Positions 7,612 to 17,832 are shown, counted from the stretch's first letter. The stretch is 64,000 bases of DNA from Pandoraea captiosa (GCF_902459775.1 NZ_CABPSQ010000005.1:216258-280257); one strand, 5' to 3'. Numbers and translations: made by a program. Notes: a model not told the origin generated them from the letters alone.

Positions 7612-10600
7612 TCAGAGGTAGAGCGCGTCGCGCACCGGTACGAGCTCGTTGAGCTCGCGCAGCAACTCCACTTCGCCCAATCGGGGGATGTCGATCTCGC
7701 GGGTGTCGACAGCCAATGTCCTGCCTTGACTGTCCAACGCGTACACGCGCGACATGGCGTTCAGATGCGAGCGCAGCATATGAAGCACGCTCGCATAGTC
7801 GTGGTGCACGACGATGCCGAACTCCGGGTCGAAGAAGTAGTATTGCGCAGGACCGACAGTGCGAAAGCGTCGGCCGAGCAGTATGGTGCGCACGCCCGCT
7901 GTGATTTCGAAGGCGCGTGGCGTGGTCTGTTCGCCGTCGAACAGCGTATCGAGCGTTTGTACGCCGAGCGCCAGTGACGGTGGACTCAGGTAACGAATCG
8001 TCATGCTCCCGAACTGGGCGAGGTCGGACATGAATCGTGCCGACACGGTGGTGACGCCTCGGGCGAGTGTGTTGTAGACGCCGATCATGCCCTCGACCGG
8101 ATACCGCGACGGGACCAATGTGCAGCCACGCAGCAGCCCCGTTCGCACATTGGGCTGATAAGTCCTTGCGCGCTGCGTTATGCCAAGAAATGTCGCGCCT
8201 AGCCTGGCTGCGTCGTTCGCAAGCGGGCTTGGCACGATCAACGCGCCGGCGTCTGCGGCGTTCTGCAGAAAATCGACGCGGCCCGCGAGGGTGCCCAGCG
8301 TTTCAGGGTCCGTGACGGTCGCATCCAGAAAATCGAGTTTTCGAAGGCGCAAGTGCCAGCTGAGCGGCATGCCCTCGCCCGGCGATGCAACGCTTGTGAC
8401 TGCCTTGCGCGCGCGCTCGAAGACCGGATTGCGCTTGTCGCGCAAGGCGTCGTAACGGGCCCGGAACCCTTCGTCGATGCGCCAGGCCACGTGGGCGTCG
8501 TCGAACATCGGTGGCGCATGGTCGGCCTGTGTCACCACGTGCCATTCGCCCGAGGACGACAGACGCAGGAACGGCGCGTCGGCTTTCGCGGTATCCGCGA
8601 GGGCGCGTCGCTCCATGCGAAAGAAGCCGGTCGTCGGGTCCAGCCGCACATAGGCGCGGGTTTCCGAATCGATGCCCGCATAGAAGCGCCCGCCGGCCCG
8701 GTGCAGGCCGAGGATCAACTGCTCTTGCGCACGGGGCGCTTCCGCGACGAAGTACCGGAAGCGCGGGTCCCGCGTGACCCAGAGCCATGCCTTGAACCGT
8801 ACAGCCGCAAGCCCTTGCGCACCAATCGCCGAGAGAACCGATTGCCAGCTCTGCTGAAATACGGCCTGGTCGTTCGTCAGCAGGCCGACGCCCATGCCTG
8901 CGGCGCCGATCGTCAGATCGGCGGCGGAGTATACGAAGCTGATCGGTCGCGCGAAGGGCATGAACCAGGTGGCCACGCCCAGCGCCAGATCGACTTTCGC
9001 GAACATGCTCATGAGGTCCAGCAACGGACGCGTGCCGTTCGTGTCGCCGCTTCCGGATCGGTGCTGATGCTGGCGCATTTCGTATGCCGAGGCCACGGCA
9101 GTGAAGGTATCGGACAGCGCGGTGTCGCGTTGCCCTTGCGCGTCCAGACGGGCGGATTCGTGCCACGTGGGGTCGCTGGGCGGCGTGTCCTTGAGCGTCG
9201 AGGTGATCCGCGAGCGGGTCGTCTGGTTGCACATCTGCGCGTTGAACCAGTCGCTCAGTTGCTGCCGGTTGTCGAAGCCGATCACCCGCAAGCCTTCGGT
9301 GAACGGCGCGATCAACAGGCGAGGGGGGCGCCCGGCGATGGAGACCTGCATGAGCGTCGTCGTCATTCCACCGACGCACAGCCATTCGCGCTCCACGGCC
9401 GGGGAGCCGATTTCGCGCGCCAGTTCTTCCGCGCTCAGTCGTGCCAATTCGATAGGCCCGGCGATTCGCGCCGCGATATGGACCTGCTCCACGGGCATCT
9501 TGCGCCGCGCACGATCGAGCCAGACCTGCGCGATGAACTCGGACTTCAGGATCTTTCGCACATTGTCGCGCGATGTGTCCCAGAACTGCGTCCGGGCGTT
9601 CTCAAGTCGCCGGCGCAAGGCGTTCATCGAGGTTTTGTCGAGGACATCCCTGAGCAGCACACCGTGACCGGTCGCCGAGTGCTTTCCGCGCACGAAGTTG
9701 AACTTGCCGAGCGCGTCCTGCGTGAGCAACGGCAGGTCTTGCAGTTCCTGTGCGAGTACCGACTCGCGAATCACGAGATCGCTGAGCGACTGGGCCTGTC
9801 GCCGTGCCGTCTTCACGTAGATCCGATCGGGATCGCCTGGCGCGAGACCCGCCTGTGTCAGACGCTCGACGAGGTGCGTGCGCGTGAGTTCGGGCACGTT
9901 CGGAATTGCCGCCGACACACGCAGGCGCAGGGTTTCCAGATGCGCGAGCTTGCGAAGATCGCTTAACGACACACCGATGGGCTGCCCCGGCAACGTCATG
10001 CCGGCGCGCATGCAGCGTTGCCGATACTGACGGACCCCCTGTTCGGTGTCGACGGTCGCCGCGCCGGATAGCCATGCCCGATATTGCTCGATGCGCGGTG
10101 CCGTGTCGCGAGCCGCCGCCGCCAGTGTGCCGTCCGTGCTCAGGGTGGCGAGCGTCGCCTGAGACGCGATCTGGATCGGTTGCCGCTTGTCGTCACGCAC
10201 GAGCGTCGCGATCGACGTGCCGTTGGCGGCAAGCCCGCGCATTGTGAGCGGCAGTCGTTCACAAAGCGTGGTGCGCACGCCGAGACGATCTGCCTCGATG
10301 TCGTCGAGCAACGCCTGAGGCGATGCAAAAGCGCGCCATGCGGCTGCGTCGCCCTGGAGGTAGAGAAGCGTGGTGCCGTTGCCGGACGGCTCGCCGATGA
10401 CGCAAGTGCCGGCGGGAGTCGCTACGTGCTCCCGGTCATCGGCGGCAATTGTCAATGTCAGTCGATGGGAGACGAATAGCGCGCCCGAGGGATCGCTCGA
10501 GAAGGACAGGTTCGCGAGTGCGGCGTTACCGAGATAAAGAGCTTTGTTGGAGATCAATCCGTTGTTGTACGCCACTGTCAGGTCGCTGATGGCAAGCGCG

Positions 10601-12129
10601 TTGCTGAGGACTTCGGTGAGACTGGCACTCAGCACGGTCATCAGAGACGGTGGGACTTGCCACATCCGCGTCGCACGTGCTTCGCACGCGACGCGCCATG
10701 TGTCGACGATCTCATCGAACCTTGCCGCCGTCATGATCGTCGGCGTTTCATAAATCGCACCGGCGGCGGTCTTGGTACAGACGTCGAAACTCGCGCCGAG
10801 CGCCGGTGCAGTGATGTTCAGACGCCCGGCGCGGATCTGCTCGGCAGCCTCGGGCAGTGTCCAATAGGTGACGAGCTTGGTGCGTTGGCCGTCGTTCAAT
10901 GGTCTGTGCTGCCGCACCCTCAGTCGCGAGAGCGTCTGATCGGCGAACTCCGTCGCGTTCTCCAGGAGTCGGTCGAGCAGTTCGCGCTCGCTGGGTGGCG
11001 GGGAGAAACTCAGCAAGGGCGAGAATGACGCGTGAAGCTCCCGGTACGTTGCCGCCCGGTGTCGCCACGCGTTTGCCGTGTCGATCAAACTTTGCATCTC
11101 GGGCGAGGCGCGCATGTCGGGCAGGCCGGACGCCGGGCGCGCCTCGCCGGCTCGTGCAATGACGATCGGCGGGATCGCGGGCAGGTAGGCCGCGTGCGCA
11201 AGGGGCGGACCGAACGATGAAAACGACAGCAAACGCGTCAGTGCGCCATGCATCCGCTCCGGCACGGCAGCAGCGCTCGTGACGATCCCGTCAATGGCCT
11301 GGGACACGGTTTGCGCGAGCTGTTCGAGGATCGAGACTTCCGGGCGATGGGCGGGGACGGGGCGTGACCCAAGCCGGGAGTTGCCATCGTGAAACGCCGG
11401 ATCGGGGTCGAATGCAGGAGACGACGTGGGGTGGCACCCGGAAAGGCTTTCCGGCGGGCCGGTGTGGACCAGCGTAGTCCCGTAAAGCAGCCCCAGCAGG
11501 TATCCGGTCTTCCCGCAGCGTGTGAAGTCCAGCGACGGGACCCGGACTGGCGCGTCGTGACCGTGCGGTGGGCAGCGAACGCCTGCGAGAGGGCAGGCGC
11601 CGCTGCCCAGCAAAAGAAACGCCCTCCATTGCTGGATGAGCCATGGACGCCAGCTGCAAAAGTAGCGTTCCCATGCGCTGCCGTAACTTGTCGGGTCGTG
11701 GGGGGCTTCGGTGCGGTGGCCGTTCGATAGCCTCAGGCGATTCCACGTGGACTCGCTCAGAAGCCCGTCACATACCTCTTGCACGCTTTGCCACGGCGAA
11801 CGGTTTGCGAGTGCGCCGGGCACCAGGCTCAAGAGCGATGCGGCCGGCCCTGGCTCCGTGTCGAAGCGCCCGGCAAAGCGCGCGATGATCGTGTCGTCGA
11901 GGGCTACCAGATCGTCCCCGTCTATGCCCATCTCGATGAGCGCCAGCATGAGGCCGAGCGCAGGCCCGGCCTCGGGCGACTCGTCAACAAGCGCGCAGGC
12001 ACGCGTGGCAATGCTGTCGAAGTGTTCGGCGGCAGCGCGCATGGCGAGCCGCCCCGTATCGATCTCCGCAGTGCGCAGGTGAGACGTCGGTTCCCGTGCC
12101 GTGGATGTTTGCGTCGCGCTTGTCACCAT
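7612..12129 (-). CDS. Very large DUF6543/dermonecrotic-toxin-like protein (candidate secreted toxin or effector)
   Basis: A 1505-aa protein with no N-terminal signal peptide. Visible parts: a Ser/Thr-rich start; a Cys/Pro-rich region (about 150-270); a helical block about 366-490 (SPPPSERELLDRL onward) resembling the conserved part of large Pseudomonas/Burkholderia toxin-like proteins annotated DUF6543; a hydrophobic glycine/alanine-rich segment (about 1038-1083) that could insert in membranes; and a C-terminal region with Cys1336 (RGCTL) and YFFDPEFG (Asp1434), reminiscent of YopT-type C58 peptidases but without a recognisable catalytic His. The ATG at 12129 has a G-rich Shine-Dalgarno seven bases upstream. 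The gene is intact, with no frameshift. Family assignment is from memory of sequence patterns and is tentative; the function is inference. Confidence 0.65.
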   Translation of the reverse strand: MVTSATQTSTAREPTSHLRTAEIDTGRLAMRAAAEHFDSIATRACALVDESPEAGPALGLMLALIEMGIDGDDLVALDDTIIARFAGRFDTEPGPAASLLSLVPGALANRSPWQSVQEVCDGLLSESTWNRLRLSNGHRTEAPHDPTSYGSAWERYFCSWRPWLIQQWRAFLLLGSGACPLAGVRCPPHGHDAPVRVPSLDFTRCGKTGYLLGLLYGTTLVHTGPPESLSGCHPTSSPAFDPDPAFHDGNSRLGSRPVPAHRPEVSILEQLAQTVSQAIDGIVTSAAAVPERMHGALTRLLSFSSFGPPLAHAAYLPAIPPIVIARAGEARPASGLPDMRASPEMQSLIDTANAWRHRAATYRELHASFSPLLSFSPPPSERELLDRLLENATEFADQTLSRLRVRQHRPLNDGQRTKLVTYWTLPEAAEQIRAGRLNITAPALGASFDVCTKTAAGAIYETPTIMTAARFDEIVDTWRVACEARATRMWQVPPSLMTVLSASLTEVLSNALAISDLTVAYNNGLISNKALYLGNAALANLSFSSDPSGALFVSHRLTLTIAADDREHVATPAGTCVIGEPSGNGTTLLYLQGDAAAWRAFASPQALLDDIEADRLGVRTTLCERLPLTMRGLAANGTSIATLVRDDKRQPIQIASQATLATLSTDGTLAAAARDTAPRIEQYRAWLSGAATVDTEQGVRQYRQRCMRAGMTLPGQPIGVSLSDLRKLAHLETLRLRVSAAIPNVPELTRTHLVERLTQAGLAPGDPDRIYVKTARRQAQSLSDLVIRESVLAQELQDLPLLTQDALGKFNFVRGKHSATGHGVLLRDVLDKTSMNALRRRLENARTQFWDTSRDNVRKILKSEFIAQVWLDRARRKMPVEQVHIAARIAGPIELARLSAEELAREIGSPAVEREWLCVGGMTTTLMQVSIAGRPPRLLIAPFTEGLRVIGFDNRQQLSDWFNAQMCNQTTRSRITSTLKDTPPSDPTWHESARLDAQGQRDTALSDTFTAVASAYEMRQHQHRSGSGDTNGTRPLLDLMSMFAKVDLALGVATWFMPFARPISFVYSAADLTIGAAGMGVGLLTNDQAVFQQSWQSVLSAIGAQGLAAVRFKAWLWVTRDPRFRYFVAEAPRAQEQLILGLHRAGGRFYAGIDSETRAYVRLDPTTGFFRMERRALADTAKADAPFLRLSSSGEWHVVTQADHAPPMFDDAHVAWRIDEGFRARYDALRDKRNPVFERARKAVTSVASPGEGMPLSWHLRLRKLDFLDATVTDPETLGTLAGRVDFLQNAADAGALIVPSPLANDAARLGATFLGITQRARTYQPNVRTGLLRGCTLVPSRYPVEGMIGVYNTLARGVTTVSARFMSDLAQFGSMTIRYLSPPSLALGVQTLDTLFDGEQTTPRAFEITAGVRTILLGRRFRTVGPAQYYFFDPEFGIVVHHDYASVLHMLRSHLNAMSRVYALDSQGRTLAVDTREIDIPRLGEVELLRELNELVPVRDALYL

Positions 12130-12316
12130 GCCAGACCCCCCGTCGGAAAAGGGACTACCGTGCAGTGATACGGGGCCGACGTGGCAGATCAAATGCCAAT
12201 GCGCGCCGGTCGCGAGGCACAAGTCTCGGCGGCGGGCAAGGGTGGCGACTTGCAGATTGTGGCCAAATCACGCCGGCCACGGAGATGGGGAAAGGACTCG
12301 CTGCCCGGCATGGCCG

Positions 12317-12697
12317 TCAGCGCCGCACAACCTCGTTGGCGCAATACGATGCGAGCGCCTGAAGGACCGTGTCGTCTTCGCCGACGGCCGCGCTCAGGCG
12401 CAGCGTGATGCCGGGATGCGCGCTGCGGCATGCGTCGGCGAGCACGGGAAGATCGCGTCGGACATGCCCGCCCTGTCCCAGGAAGACCGGCACGACGCTC
12501 ACGTCGTCGCAACCCTGCGAAACGAGGGCGGCCACGGCGTCGGCCAGACTGGGTGTCATCAGTTCCAGAAACGCGAGGCAGACGATGGCATCGGGGCGCT
12601 GCGCGACCACCTTGTCGCGCAGGCGCTCGAACGGCTCGGCCCAGCGCGGGTCGCGCGAGCCATGGGCGAAGAGAACGACGCCGGGTTTGCCGCTCAT
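12317..12697 (-). CDS. cbiX: Sirohydrochlorin chelatase, short CbiX/SirB family
   Basis: A 126-aa single-domain chelatase (VVLFAHGSRDPRWAEPF at the N-terminus; HGS carries the metal-binding/catalytic His, and a second His lies in GQGGHVRRDLP). It inserts Co2+ or Fe2+ into sirohydrochlorin; with CobA on the same segment the likely product is siroheme for sulfite reductase. The ATG at 12697 is favoured because GAGG lies eight bases before it; the ATG at 12703 is only two bases from that GAGG. The gene follows lptG by about 10 bp, so it is probably the last gene of the lptF-lptG-cbiX transcript. Confidence 0.82.
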   Translation of the reverse strand: MSGKPGVVLFAHGSRDPRWAEPFERLRDKVVAQRPDAIVCLAFLELMTPSLADAVAALVSQGCDDVSVVPVFLGQGGHVRRDLPVLADACRSAHPGITLRLSAAVGEDDTVLQALASYCANEVVRR

Positions 12698-12707
12698 CGA
12701 CATGACC

Positions 12708-13847
12708 TCAATGCTTGTCTACCCAGCGCAACGCCCCGATGGCGAGCACCAGATAGAGCAACGACGGTAATGCTGCGGTGAACCACGCTGGCCACGTGTT
12801 GAGCAAACCGAGGTGCGAGAACAGATTGTTGAGCAACTGGAAGCTCATGCCGAGCATGATCCCGCCGAACACCTTCAGACCGATGGCCCCGGCGCGCGCA
12901 TGCAGATAAGCGAACGGCAGGGCCAGCGCCATCATCACGAACACCGCGAACGGATACAGCAGTTTTTGCCAGAGCGCGAGGTTGTAGCGGTCGGTGTTCT
13001 GCTGGTTTTCCTTCAGGTGGCCGATGTAGCGGTACAGGCTGCCGATGGCCATGTTGTCGGGCGACACCATCAGCACCGACAGAATCTGCGGCGTTAGCTC
13101 GGAGCGCATCTGCACGGAGTCGATATGCACCTGCTTGCTCTGCACGAGCGCACGCAGCGGATCGCTGCTGGTGGTCGCGTCCGCCGTTGCGGTGAAGACC
13201 GTCTCGGACACGTCCGTCAACTTCCAGAAGTTCGGCGCGTCGAACTGTCCCAGCTTGGCCAGACGCACGCTGTCGAGCCGCAACTTGTCGTCGAACTCGT
13301 AGATGCGCACATTGGCGATCGAGTTGTCCGGATTGAGGGTGCCGACGTTAATGAAGCGGGTCACGCGCTGTCCGTCCTGATCGACCGTGTCCTTGACCCA
13401 GACACCGGAACGGAAGCCTGCCGAGACCGAGCTGCCGAGCGCTTCGAGGCGGATCTTCTGCGCGAGCTGTTCGGCATTCGGCGCAATGTACTCGCCGATC
13501 ACGAAGGTGATCAGCACGACCGGGAAGCCGATCTTGAGCAGGGAGCGCAGCGCCTGACCCGTTGACAGTCCGGAGACGCGGAAGATCGTGAACTCCGAGT
13601 TGCCGGCCAGTTGCGCGCACACATAGATCGCGGCAATCAGCGAGGCCACCGGAATGATCTCGTACATGCGCTGCGGGGCGAACAGCAACACGTAGGCCAG
13701 CGCATGCTGGAACCGGTAGCCGCCACGGCCGACGTCGCCGAGCTCGCTCACCAGATCGAAGAAGACGAACAGACCGACGAACGCGAGCAGAACGAAGAGG
13801 AACGCCAGGTAGATCTGGCGCGCGAAATATTTCTCGTAGACGCGCAT
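12708..13847 (-). CDS. lptG: LPS export ABC transporter permease LptG
   Basis: A 379-aa inner-membrane subunit of the LptB2FG complex, which extracts lipopolysaccharide and loads it on LptC. It starts MRVYEKYFARQIYLAF with the first transmembrane helix directly after; two more helices precede the periplasmic beta-jellyroll (about 130-270), and three helices close the protein. The SGLSTGQAL coupling-loop region is typical. Its start codon overlaps the lptF stop by one base (TGATG), showing translational coupling. Confidence 0.95.
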   Translation of the reverse strand: MRVYEKYFARQIYLAFLFVLLAFVGLFVFFDLVSELGDVGRGGYRFQHALAYVLLFAPQRMYEIIPVASLIAAIYVCAQLAGNSEFTIFRVSGLSTGQALRSLLKIGFPVVLITFVIGEYIAPNAEQLAQKIRLEALGSSVSAGFRSGVWVKDTVDQDGQRVTRFINVGTLNPDNSIANVRIYEFDDKLRLDSVRLAKLGQFDAPNFWKLTDVSETVFTATADATTSSDPLRALVQSKQVHIDSVQMRSELTPQILSVLMVSPDNMAIGSLYRYIGHLKENQQNTDRYNLALWQKLLYPFAVFVMMALALPFAYLHARAGAIGLKVFGGIMLGMSFQLLNNLFSHLGLLNTWPAWFTAALPSLLYLVLAIGALRWVDKH

Positions 13848-14974
13848 CAGCGAGCCCCTCCCGATGCGCGCATCCCGTCGGATCCGTTGTTACGACGTCG
13901 GCCGAACAGGCCGCGGAAGCGCACGCGGCGCACGTAAAGCAGCACGATGATCGCCATGGCGAGCGCGTGAAGCAGCCAGATACCGATGGCGAGCGGCAGA
14001 CGCTCCTGCGCCACCCATGCCTGCGACAGGCTCAGCAGGTTGGTGTACGCGAGGTAGATGAGTACGGCCATCACAAGGTTCACGGTGCGCCCGTGCCGGG
14101 GGTTCTGATAGGCCAGCGGTACCGCGAGCAGTACCAGCGCGAGCGCGAGCAGCGGCAGGCCGACGCGCCAGACGATTTCGCCGCGGAAGATCGGATTCTG
14201 GATTTCGCGGAACAGACGCGCTGTAGGCACGCCCTTGGTCGGCGTATTGTCGGTGTCGGTGGCCGTCGGGTTGTCGATCTTGACGCCGTAGCGCTCGAAC
14301 TCCATCACGCGGTAGTCGGGCTGACCCGGCACACCGTCGTAGCGGCGGCCTTTCTCCAGCACGATGTAGCGGTTACCGTCCTTGGCCGTCTCGATATGAC
14401 CGTCTTTCGAGACGACGACGTTGACCTTGCCGTTCTCCGTGCCGGAGACGAAGACGTTGTGAACCTGGGTGGCGTCCCCCGAGACCGTCTCGACGAAGAA
14501 CACGCGATGGCTCGCTGCGCTCTCGCGGAACTGACCGGGGGAGATCATGGAGACGTCGTCACGCTGGGCGAAGCGCGCTTCGAGCGCCGAGATCTGCTGG
14601 TTCGCCCATGGCCACGCGACCAGCGCGCAGAACGTGACGACAGCGAGATAGGGCGCGGCAAAGCGCAACACCGGTTTGATGAAGTCGGTGATCGACAGGC
14701 CCGAGGCGAACCACACGACCATTTCGGAGTCGCGGTACCACCGGGTGAGGACGAACAGGATCGAGACGAAAAGCGTCACGATCAGAATGACGGCGAGGTA
14801 GCCGATCACGGCCAGGCCGATGAGCACGAGCACGTCGCGCGGATCGGCTTTCCCCGACGCGGCGAAGCCCAGGATGCGGATCATCATGGTGGTGAGCATG
14901 ACGGTGATCAGCACCATGAAGACGGCCCCGGCGGTGTAGTTCAGCTCGCGCTGCAGGGAACGCTGAAAAATCAT
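13847..14974 (-). CDS. lptF: LPS export ABC transporter permease LptF
   Basis: A 375-aa partner of LptG with the same fold: MIFQRSLQRELNYTAG start, transmembrane helices, periplasmic domain (about 130-255) and three C-terminal helices, ending in a Ser/Gly/Arg-rich tail. I take the ATG at 14974, which gives the family N-terminus; the reading frame is open far upstream, but that part is antisense to pepA. It is divergent from pepA, with a 91-bp shared promoter region (14975-15065). Confidence 0.95.
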   Translation of the reverse strand: MIFQRSLQRELNYTAGAVFMVLITVMLTTMMIRILGFAASGKADPRDVLVLIGLAVIGYLAVILIVTLFVSILFVLTRWYRDSEMVVWFASGLSITDFIKPVLRFAAPYLAVVTFCALVAWPWANQQISALEARFAQRDDVSMISPGQFRESAASHRVFFVETVSGDATQVHNVFVSGTENGKVNVVVSKDGHIETAKDGNRYIVLEKGRRYDGVPGQPDYRVMEFERYGVKIDNPTATDTDNTPTKGVPTARLFREIQNPIFRGEIVWRVGLPLLALALVLLAVPLAYQNPRHGRTVNLVMAVLIYLAYTNLLSLSQAWVAQERLPLAIGIWLLHALAMAIIVLLYVRRVRFRGLFGRRRNNGSDGMRASGGAR

Positions 14975-15065
14975 GTGATGACGGTTGGGGTGCTCTCGCG
15001 GTTGGGCGAGCGCGGAAAAAAGCGGATAATTGCGGCTCGTACGAATTTTACCCGAGGAAAGCGCG

Positions 15066-16577
15066 ATGGACTTTAGCACAAAAGCCTTCGATTCGACCAA
15101 GGCGGGCCAGGCCGGTCTCGCCAACGCAAAGACCGAATGTCTGGTGGTGGGTGTGTTCGAGCAGCAGCCGCTCGCAGGACTCGCCAAGGCGCTCGACGCG
15201 GCGAGCAAGGGCCTGCTCGCACGCATGGTCAAGCGTGGCGAACTCGATGGCAAGCTCGGCAGCACCCTGATGCTGCACGAGGTCGCCGGCTGGAGCCCGG
15301 CACGTGTGCTGTTCGTCGGTCTCGGTCGCGAAGACCAACTCTCGCAGAAGCAATTCAACGAAGCGTCCCGTGCCGCCGTGCGCGCCGTGCTGGCCTCGCG
15401 CGCCACGGATGCCCTCTGGACGCTGCCGCAAGCCAAAATCGTCAAGCAGGACACCGCATGGGCCGTGCGCGCATCGGTACTGGCCCTGCGCGATGCGACC
15501 TACCGCTTCACGCAAATGAAGAGCAAGGTCGACGCCGCCAGCACGGTGCTGCGCAAGGTCGTCTTCTCTGTCTCCCCGGAAGATCTGAAGGCCGCCAAGC
15601 TGGCCGCGAAGCAAGGCGAAGCCATTGCCAACGGCATGGCGCTCACCAAGGATCTCGGCAACCTGCCGGGCAACGTATGCACGCCGACCTACCTGGCGGA
15701 CACGGCTCGCAAGCTGGCCCGCGAATTCAAGCTCAAGTCGGAAATCCTCGGACCGAAGCAGATCGAGGCGCTCAAGATGGGGTCGTTCCTGTCGGTCGCC
15801 CGTGGCTCGGTACAGCCGCCGCAGTTCATCGTCCTCAAATATGAAGGCGGCGGCGCCAAGCAGGCGCCGATCGTGCTCGTAGGCAAGGGCGTGACGTTCG
15901 ACACGGGCGGCATCTCGCTCAAGCCGGGCGAGGGCATGGACGAGATGAAATACGACATGTGCGGCGCCGGTTCGGTGTTCGGCACGATCCGTGCGGTGGC
16001 CGAGATGGGCCTCAAGCTCAATGTCATCGCGATCGTGCCGGCCACGGAGAACATGCCGAGCGGTCAGGCGACGAAGCCGGGCGACGTGGTCACGAGCATG
16101 TCCGGCCAGACGATCGAAGTGCTCAACACCGATGCCGAAGGCCGTCTGATCCTGTGCGACGCGCTCACGTACGCGGAACGCTTCCACCCGGCCGCAGTGA
16201 TCGACGTCGCCACGCTCACCGGCGCTTGCATCATCGCGCTCGGCCACGTGAACTCCGGCTTGTTCTCGAAGAGCGATGCACTGGCCGACGAACTGCTGGC
16301 GGCCGGTCGCACGACGGGCGACACGGCGTGGCGTCTGCCGGTCGAAGACGAGTATCAGGAACAGCTCAAGTCGAACTTTGCCGATGTGGCGAACATTGGC
16401 GGACGCCCGGCCGGTAGCGTGACGGCGGCATGCTTCCTGGCGCGCTTTACCGAGAAATACGAGTGGGCGCACCTGGACATCGCCGGCACGGCGTGGAAGA
16501 GCGGCGCCGCCAAGGGCGCAACGGGCCGTCCGGTGCCGTTGCTCACGCAGTTCCTGATCGATCGCGAAGCCCGGTGA
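15066..16577 (+). CDS. pepA: Leucyl aminopeptidase (M17 family)
   Basis: A 503-aa cytosol aminopeptidase that removes N-terminal residues from peptides; in E. coli PepA also binds DNA. The catalytic domain shows [16 protein letters not shown] (metal-binding Lys and Asp), MKYDMCGA and the family signature NTDAEGRL. The N-terminal regulatory domain covers about residues 1-165. The ATG at 15066 has GAGGAAA upstream; an earlier in-frame ATG at 15030 is unlikely. The gene is divergent from lptF and overlaps holC by four bases. Confidence 0.96.
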   Translation: MDFSTKAFDSTKAGQAGLANAKTECLVVGVFEQQPLAGLAKALDAASKGLLARMVKRGELDGKLGSTLMLHEVAGWSPARVLFVGLGREDQLSQKQFNEASRAAVRAVLASRATDALWTLPQAKIVKQDTAWAVRASVLALRDATYRFTQMKSKVDAASTVLRKVVFSVSPEDLKAAKLAAKQGEAIANGMALTKDLGNLPGNVCTPTYLADTARKLAREFKLKSEILGPKQIEALKMGSFLSVARGSVQPPQFIVLKYEGGGAKQAPIVLVGKGVTFDTGGISLKPGEGMDEMKYDMCGAGSVFGTIRAVAEMGLKLNVIAIVPATENMPSGQATKPGDVVTSMSGQTIEVLNTDAEGRLILCDALTYAERFHPAAVIDVATLTGACIIALGHVNSGLFSKSDALADELLAAGRTTGDTAWRLPVEDEYQEQLKSNFADVANIGGRPAGSVTAACFLARFTEKYEWAHLDIAGTAWKSGAAKGATGRPVPLLTQFLIDREAR

Positions 16578-16990
16578 CCCGCGTCGACTTTCACACCCAT
16601 GTGGCGAACCGGCTCGAATATGCGTGCCGGTTCGCGCGCAAGGTCTACGGGGCCGGCCAGACGCTCGTGGTCGTGGCCGAGCCCGACGTGCTGCGCGCGT
16701 TCGACCAGACGTTGTGGACGTTCTCGCCGCTGGAGTTCGTGCCCCATTGCTTCACCGGCGACCCGCTTGCCGCAAAGACGCCCGTCGTGCTCGCGGCGCC
16801 CGACGAGGAGGCGCAGCATCATCAGGTGCTGCTCAATCTCGCCGGCAGCGTGCCGACGCACTTTGCGCGCTTTGAACGGGTCGTGGAGATCATTGGCGAC
16901 TCGCCCGAAGACTTGTCGGGGGCGCGCGAGCGTTATCGCTTCTACCGTGATCGCGGCTACACGCTGAACAACTACGACCAACGAGGTTGA
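16574..16990 (+). CDS. holC: DNA polymerase III chi subunit
   Basis: A 138-aa HolC homologue ([22 protein letters not shown] at the start), the clamp-loader accessory protein that contacts SSB. It starts with GTG at 16574, overlapping the pepA stop (GTGA), which is the common arrangement of pepA-holC in proteobacteria. An ATG further upstream in the same frame would lie inside pepA and is rejected. Confidence 0.9.
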   Translation: MTRVDFHTHVANRLEYACRFARKVYGAGQTLVVVAEPDVLRAFDQTLWTFSPLEFVPHCFTGDPLAAKTPVVLAAPDEEAQHHQVLLNLAGSVPTHFARFERVVEIIGDSPEDLSGARERYRFYRDRGYTLNNYDQRG

Positions 16991-16992
16991 CC

Positions 16993-17361
16993 GTGACGAA
17001 CGAGCCCGAGCGCAACGACCCCGGCATTCCCACGCTGACCGAAGTGCTTGCGACGGGGGAGGTCGCGCCGCCCGAAGCGTCGGCAGACGAGGCCGCAACG
17101 GCCAACGGGGACGAGCGGGGTGTGCCGGCAGACGTCGCGGTCTTTGCCGAGCGCGTGAGCGCCCGGCTCACGCTGCAACTGGCCGACGAGATTACGACGA
17201 TGGTGGAGCGCCGTTGTCACGACGCATTGATCGATCAGACGTCCTGGCTCGTGCAACTGATCGGCAAGCAGGTCGCCGATGCCTTGCAGGCCCAACTTCC
17301 CGACCGTATCCGTCAGGCGGTCATCGAAGAGGTCGCGAAGCAGGTGCGCAGTCAGGGATGA
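16993..17361 (+). CDS. DUF2486-like small acidic protein
   Basis: About 122 aa, with an acidic, Ala/Glu-rich and probably disordered N-terminal half that carries the IPTLTEVLATGE element, followed by two amphipathic helices (about 55-122, VSARLTLQLADEITTMVE onward). This layout is what I know as DUF2486, found mostly in Burkholderiales next to holC; the function is unknown. GAGG at 16983-16986 is six bases before GTG 16993, so I prefer that start over the TTG at 16987 that overlaps the holC stop. It is the last gene of the pepA-holC transcript. Confidence 0.6.
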   Translation: MTNEPERNDPGIPTLTEVLATGEVAPPEASADEAATANGDERGVPADVAVFAERVSARLTLQLADEITTMVERRCHDALIDQTSWLVQLIGKQVADALQAQLPDRIRQAVIEEVAKQVRSQG

Positions 17362-17436
17362 CGGAAGCTGAGGCGATGCCCTTTCCGGGGGGCGGCGTCA
17401 GGCGCGACGGCATGAGGCACGACGCCGGTAGCCGTT

Positions 17437-17832
17437 TCAGGAGCGCGAGGGTCGCGCCATTCCCAGAATCCATTCAGCCAGCCGATTGGCCTCGCCTGGG
17501 GCGAGTTGCAGGCTCGCGGGCATCGGAATCTTTCCCCATTTGCCCTGGCTGCCGTCCGTAATGGCGCGCGCAAGTTCGTCGGCCGCACCGGGCTGCCCGG
17601 CATAGCGCTTCGCGATGTCGCGGTAGGACGGTGCGAGCAACGTCCGGTCGGGGGCGTGGCACGTCATGCAGTTGCGCGAGCGCGCGAGCTTTTCCATCGC
17701 CCGCGCGTCCGGCACGTCGGACGCGGGCGCGGATTGTGCGAAGACCGCGCCTGACGCAAACGTCAGACACATCAGACACATCAGACGTGCGCTCAGCATC
17801 GTCCTGCCGTGGACGCCGGCCAATCCCTTCAT
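17437..17832 (-). CDS. Class I cytochrome c (small periplasmic)
   Basis: A 131-aa protein with a signal peptide (MKGLAGVHGRTMLSARLMCL onward, likely cut after SGAVFA) and one c-type heme site, CMTCH. The distal Met ligand is probably in KIPMPAS. This is the cytochrome c551/c5 type of soluble electron carrier. The ATG at 17832 has GGGGAG six bases upstream. The partner oxidase or dehydrogenase is not in the window. Confidence 0.85.
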   Translation of the reverse strand: MKGLAGVHGRTMLSARLMCLMCLTFASGAVFAQSAPASDVPDARAMEKLARSRNCMTCHAPDRTLLAPSYRDIAKRYAGQPGAADELARAITDGSQGKWGKIPMPASLQLAPGEANRLAEWILGMARPSRS

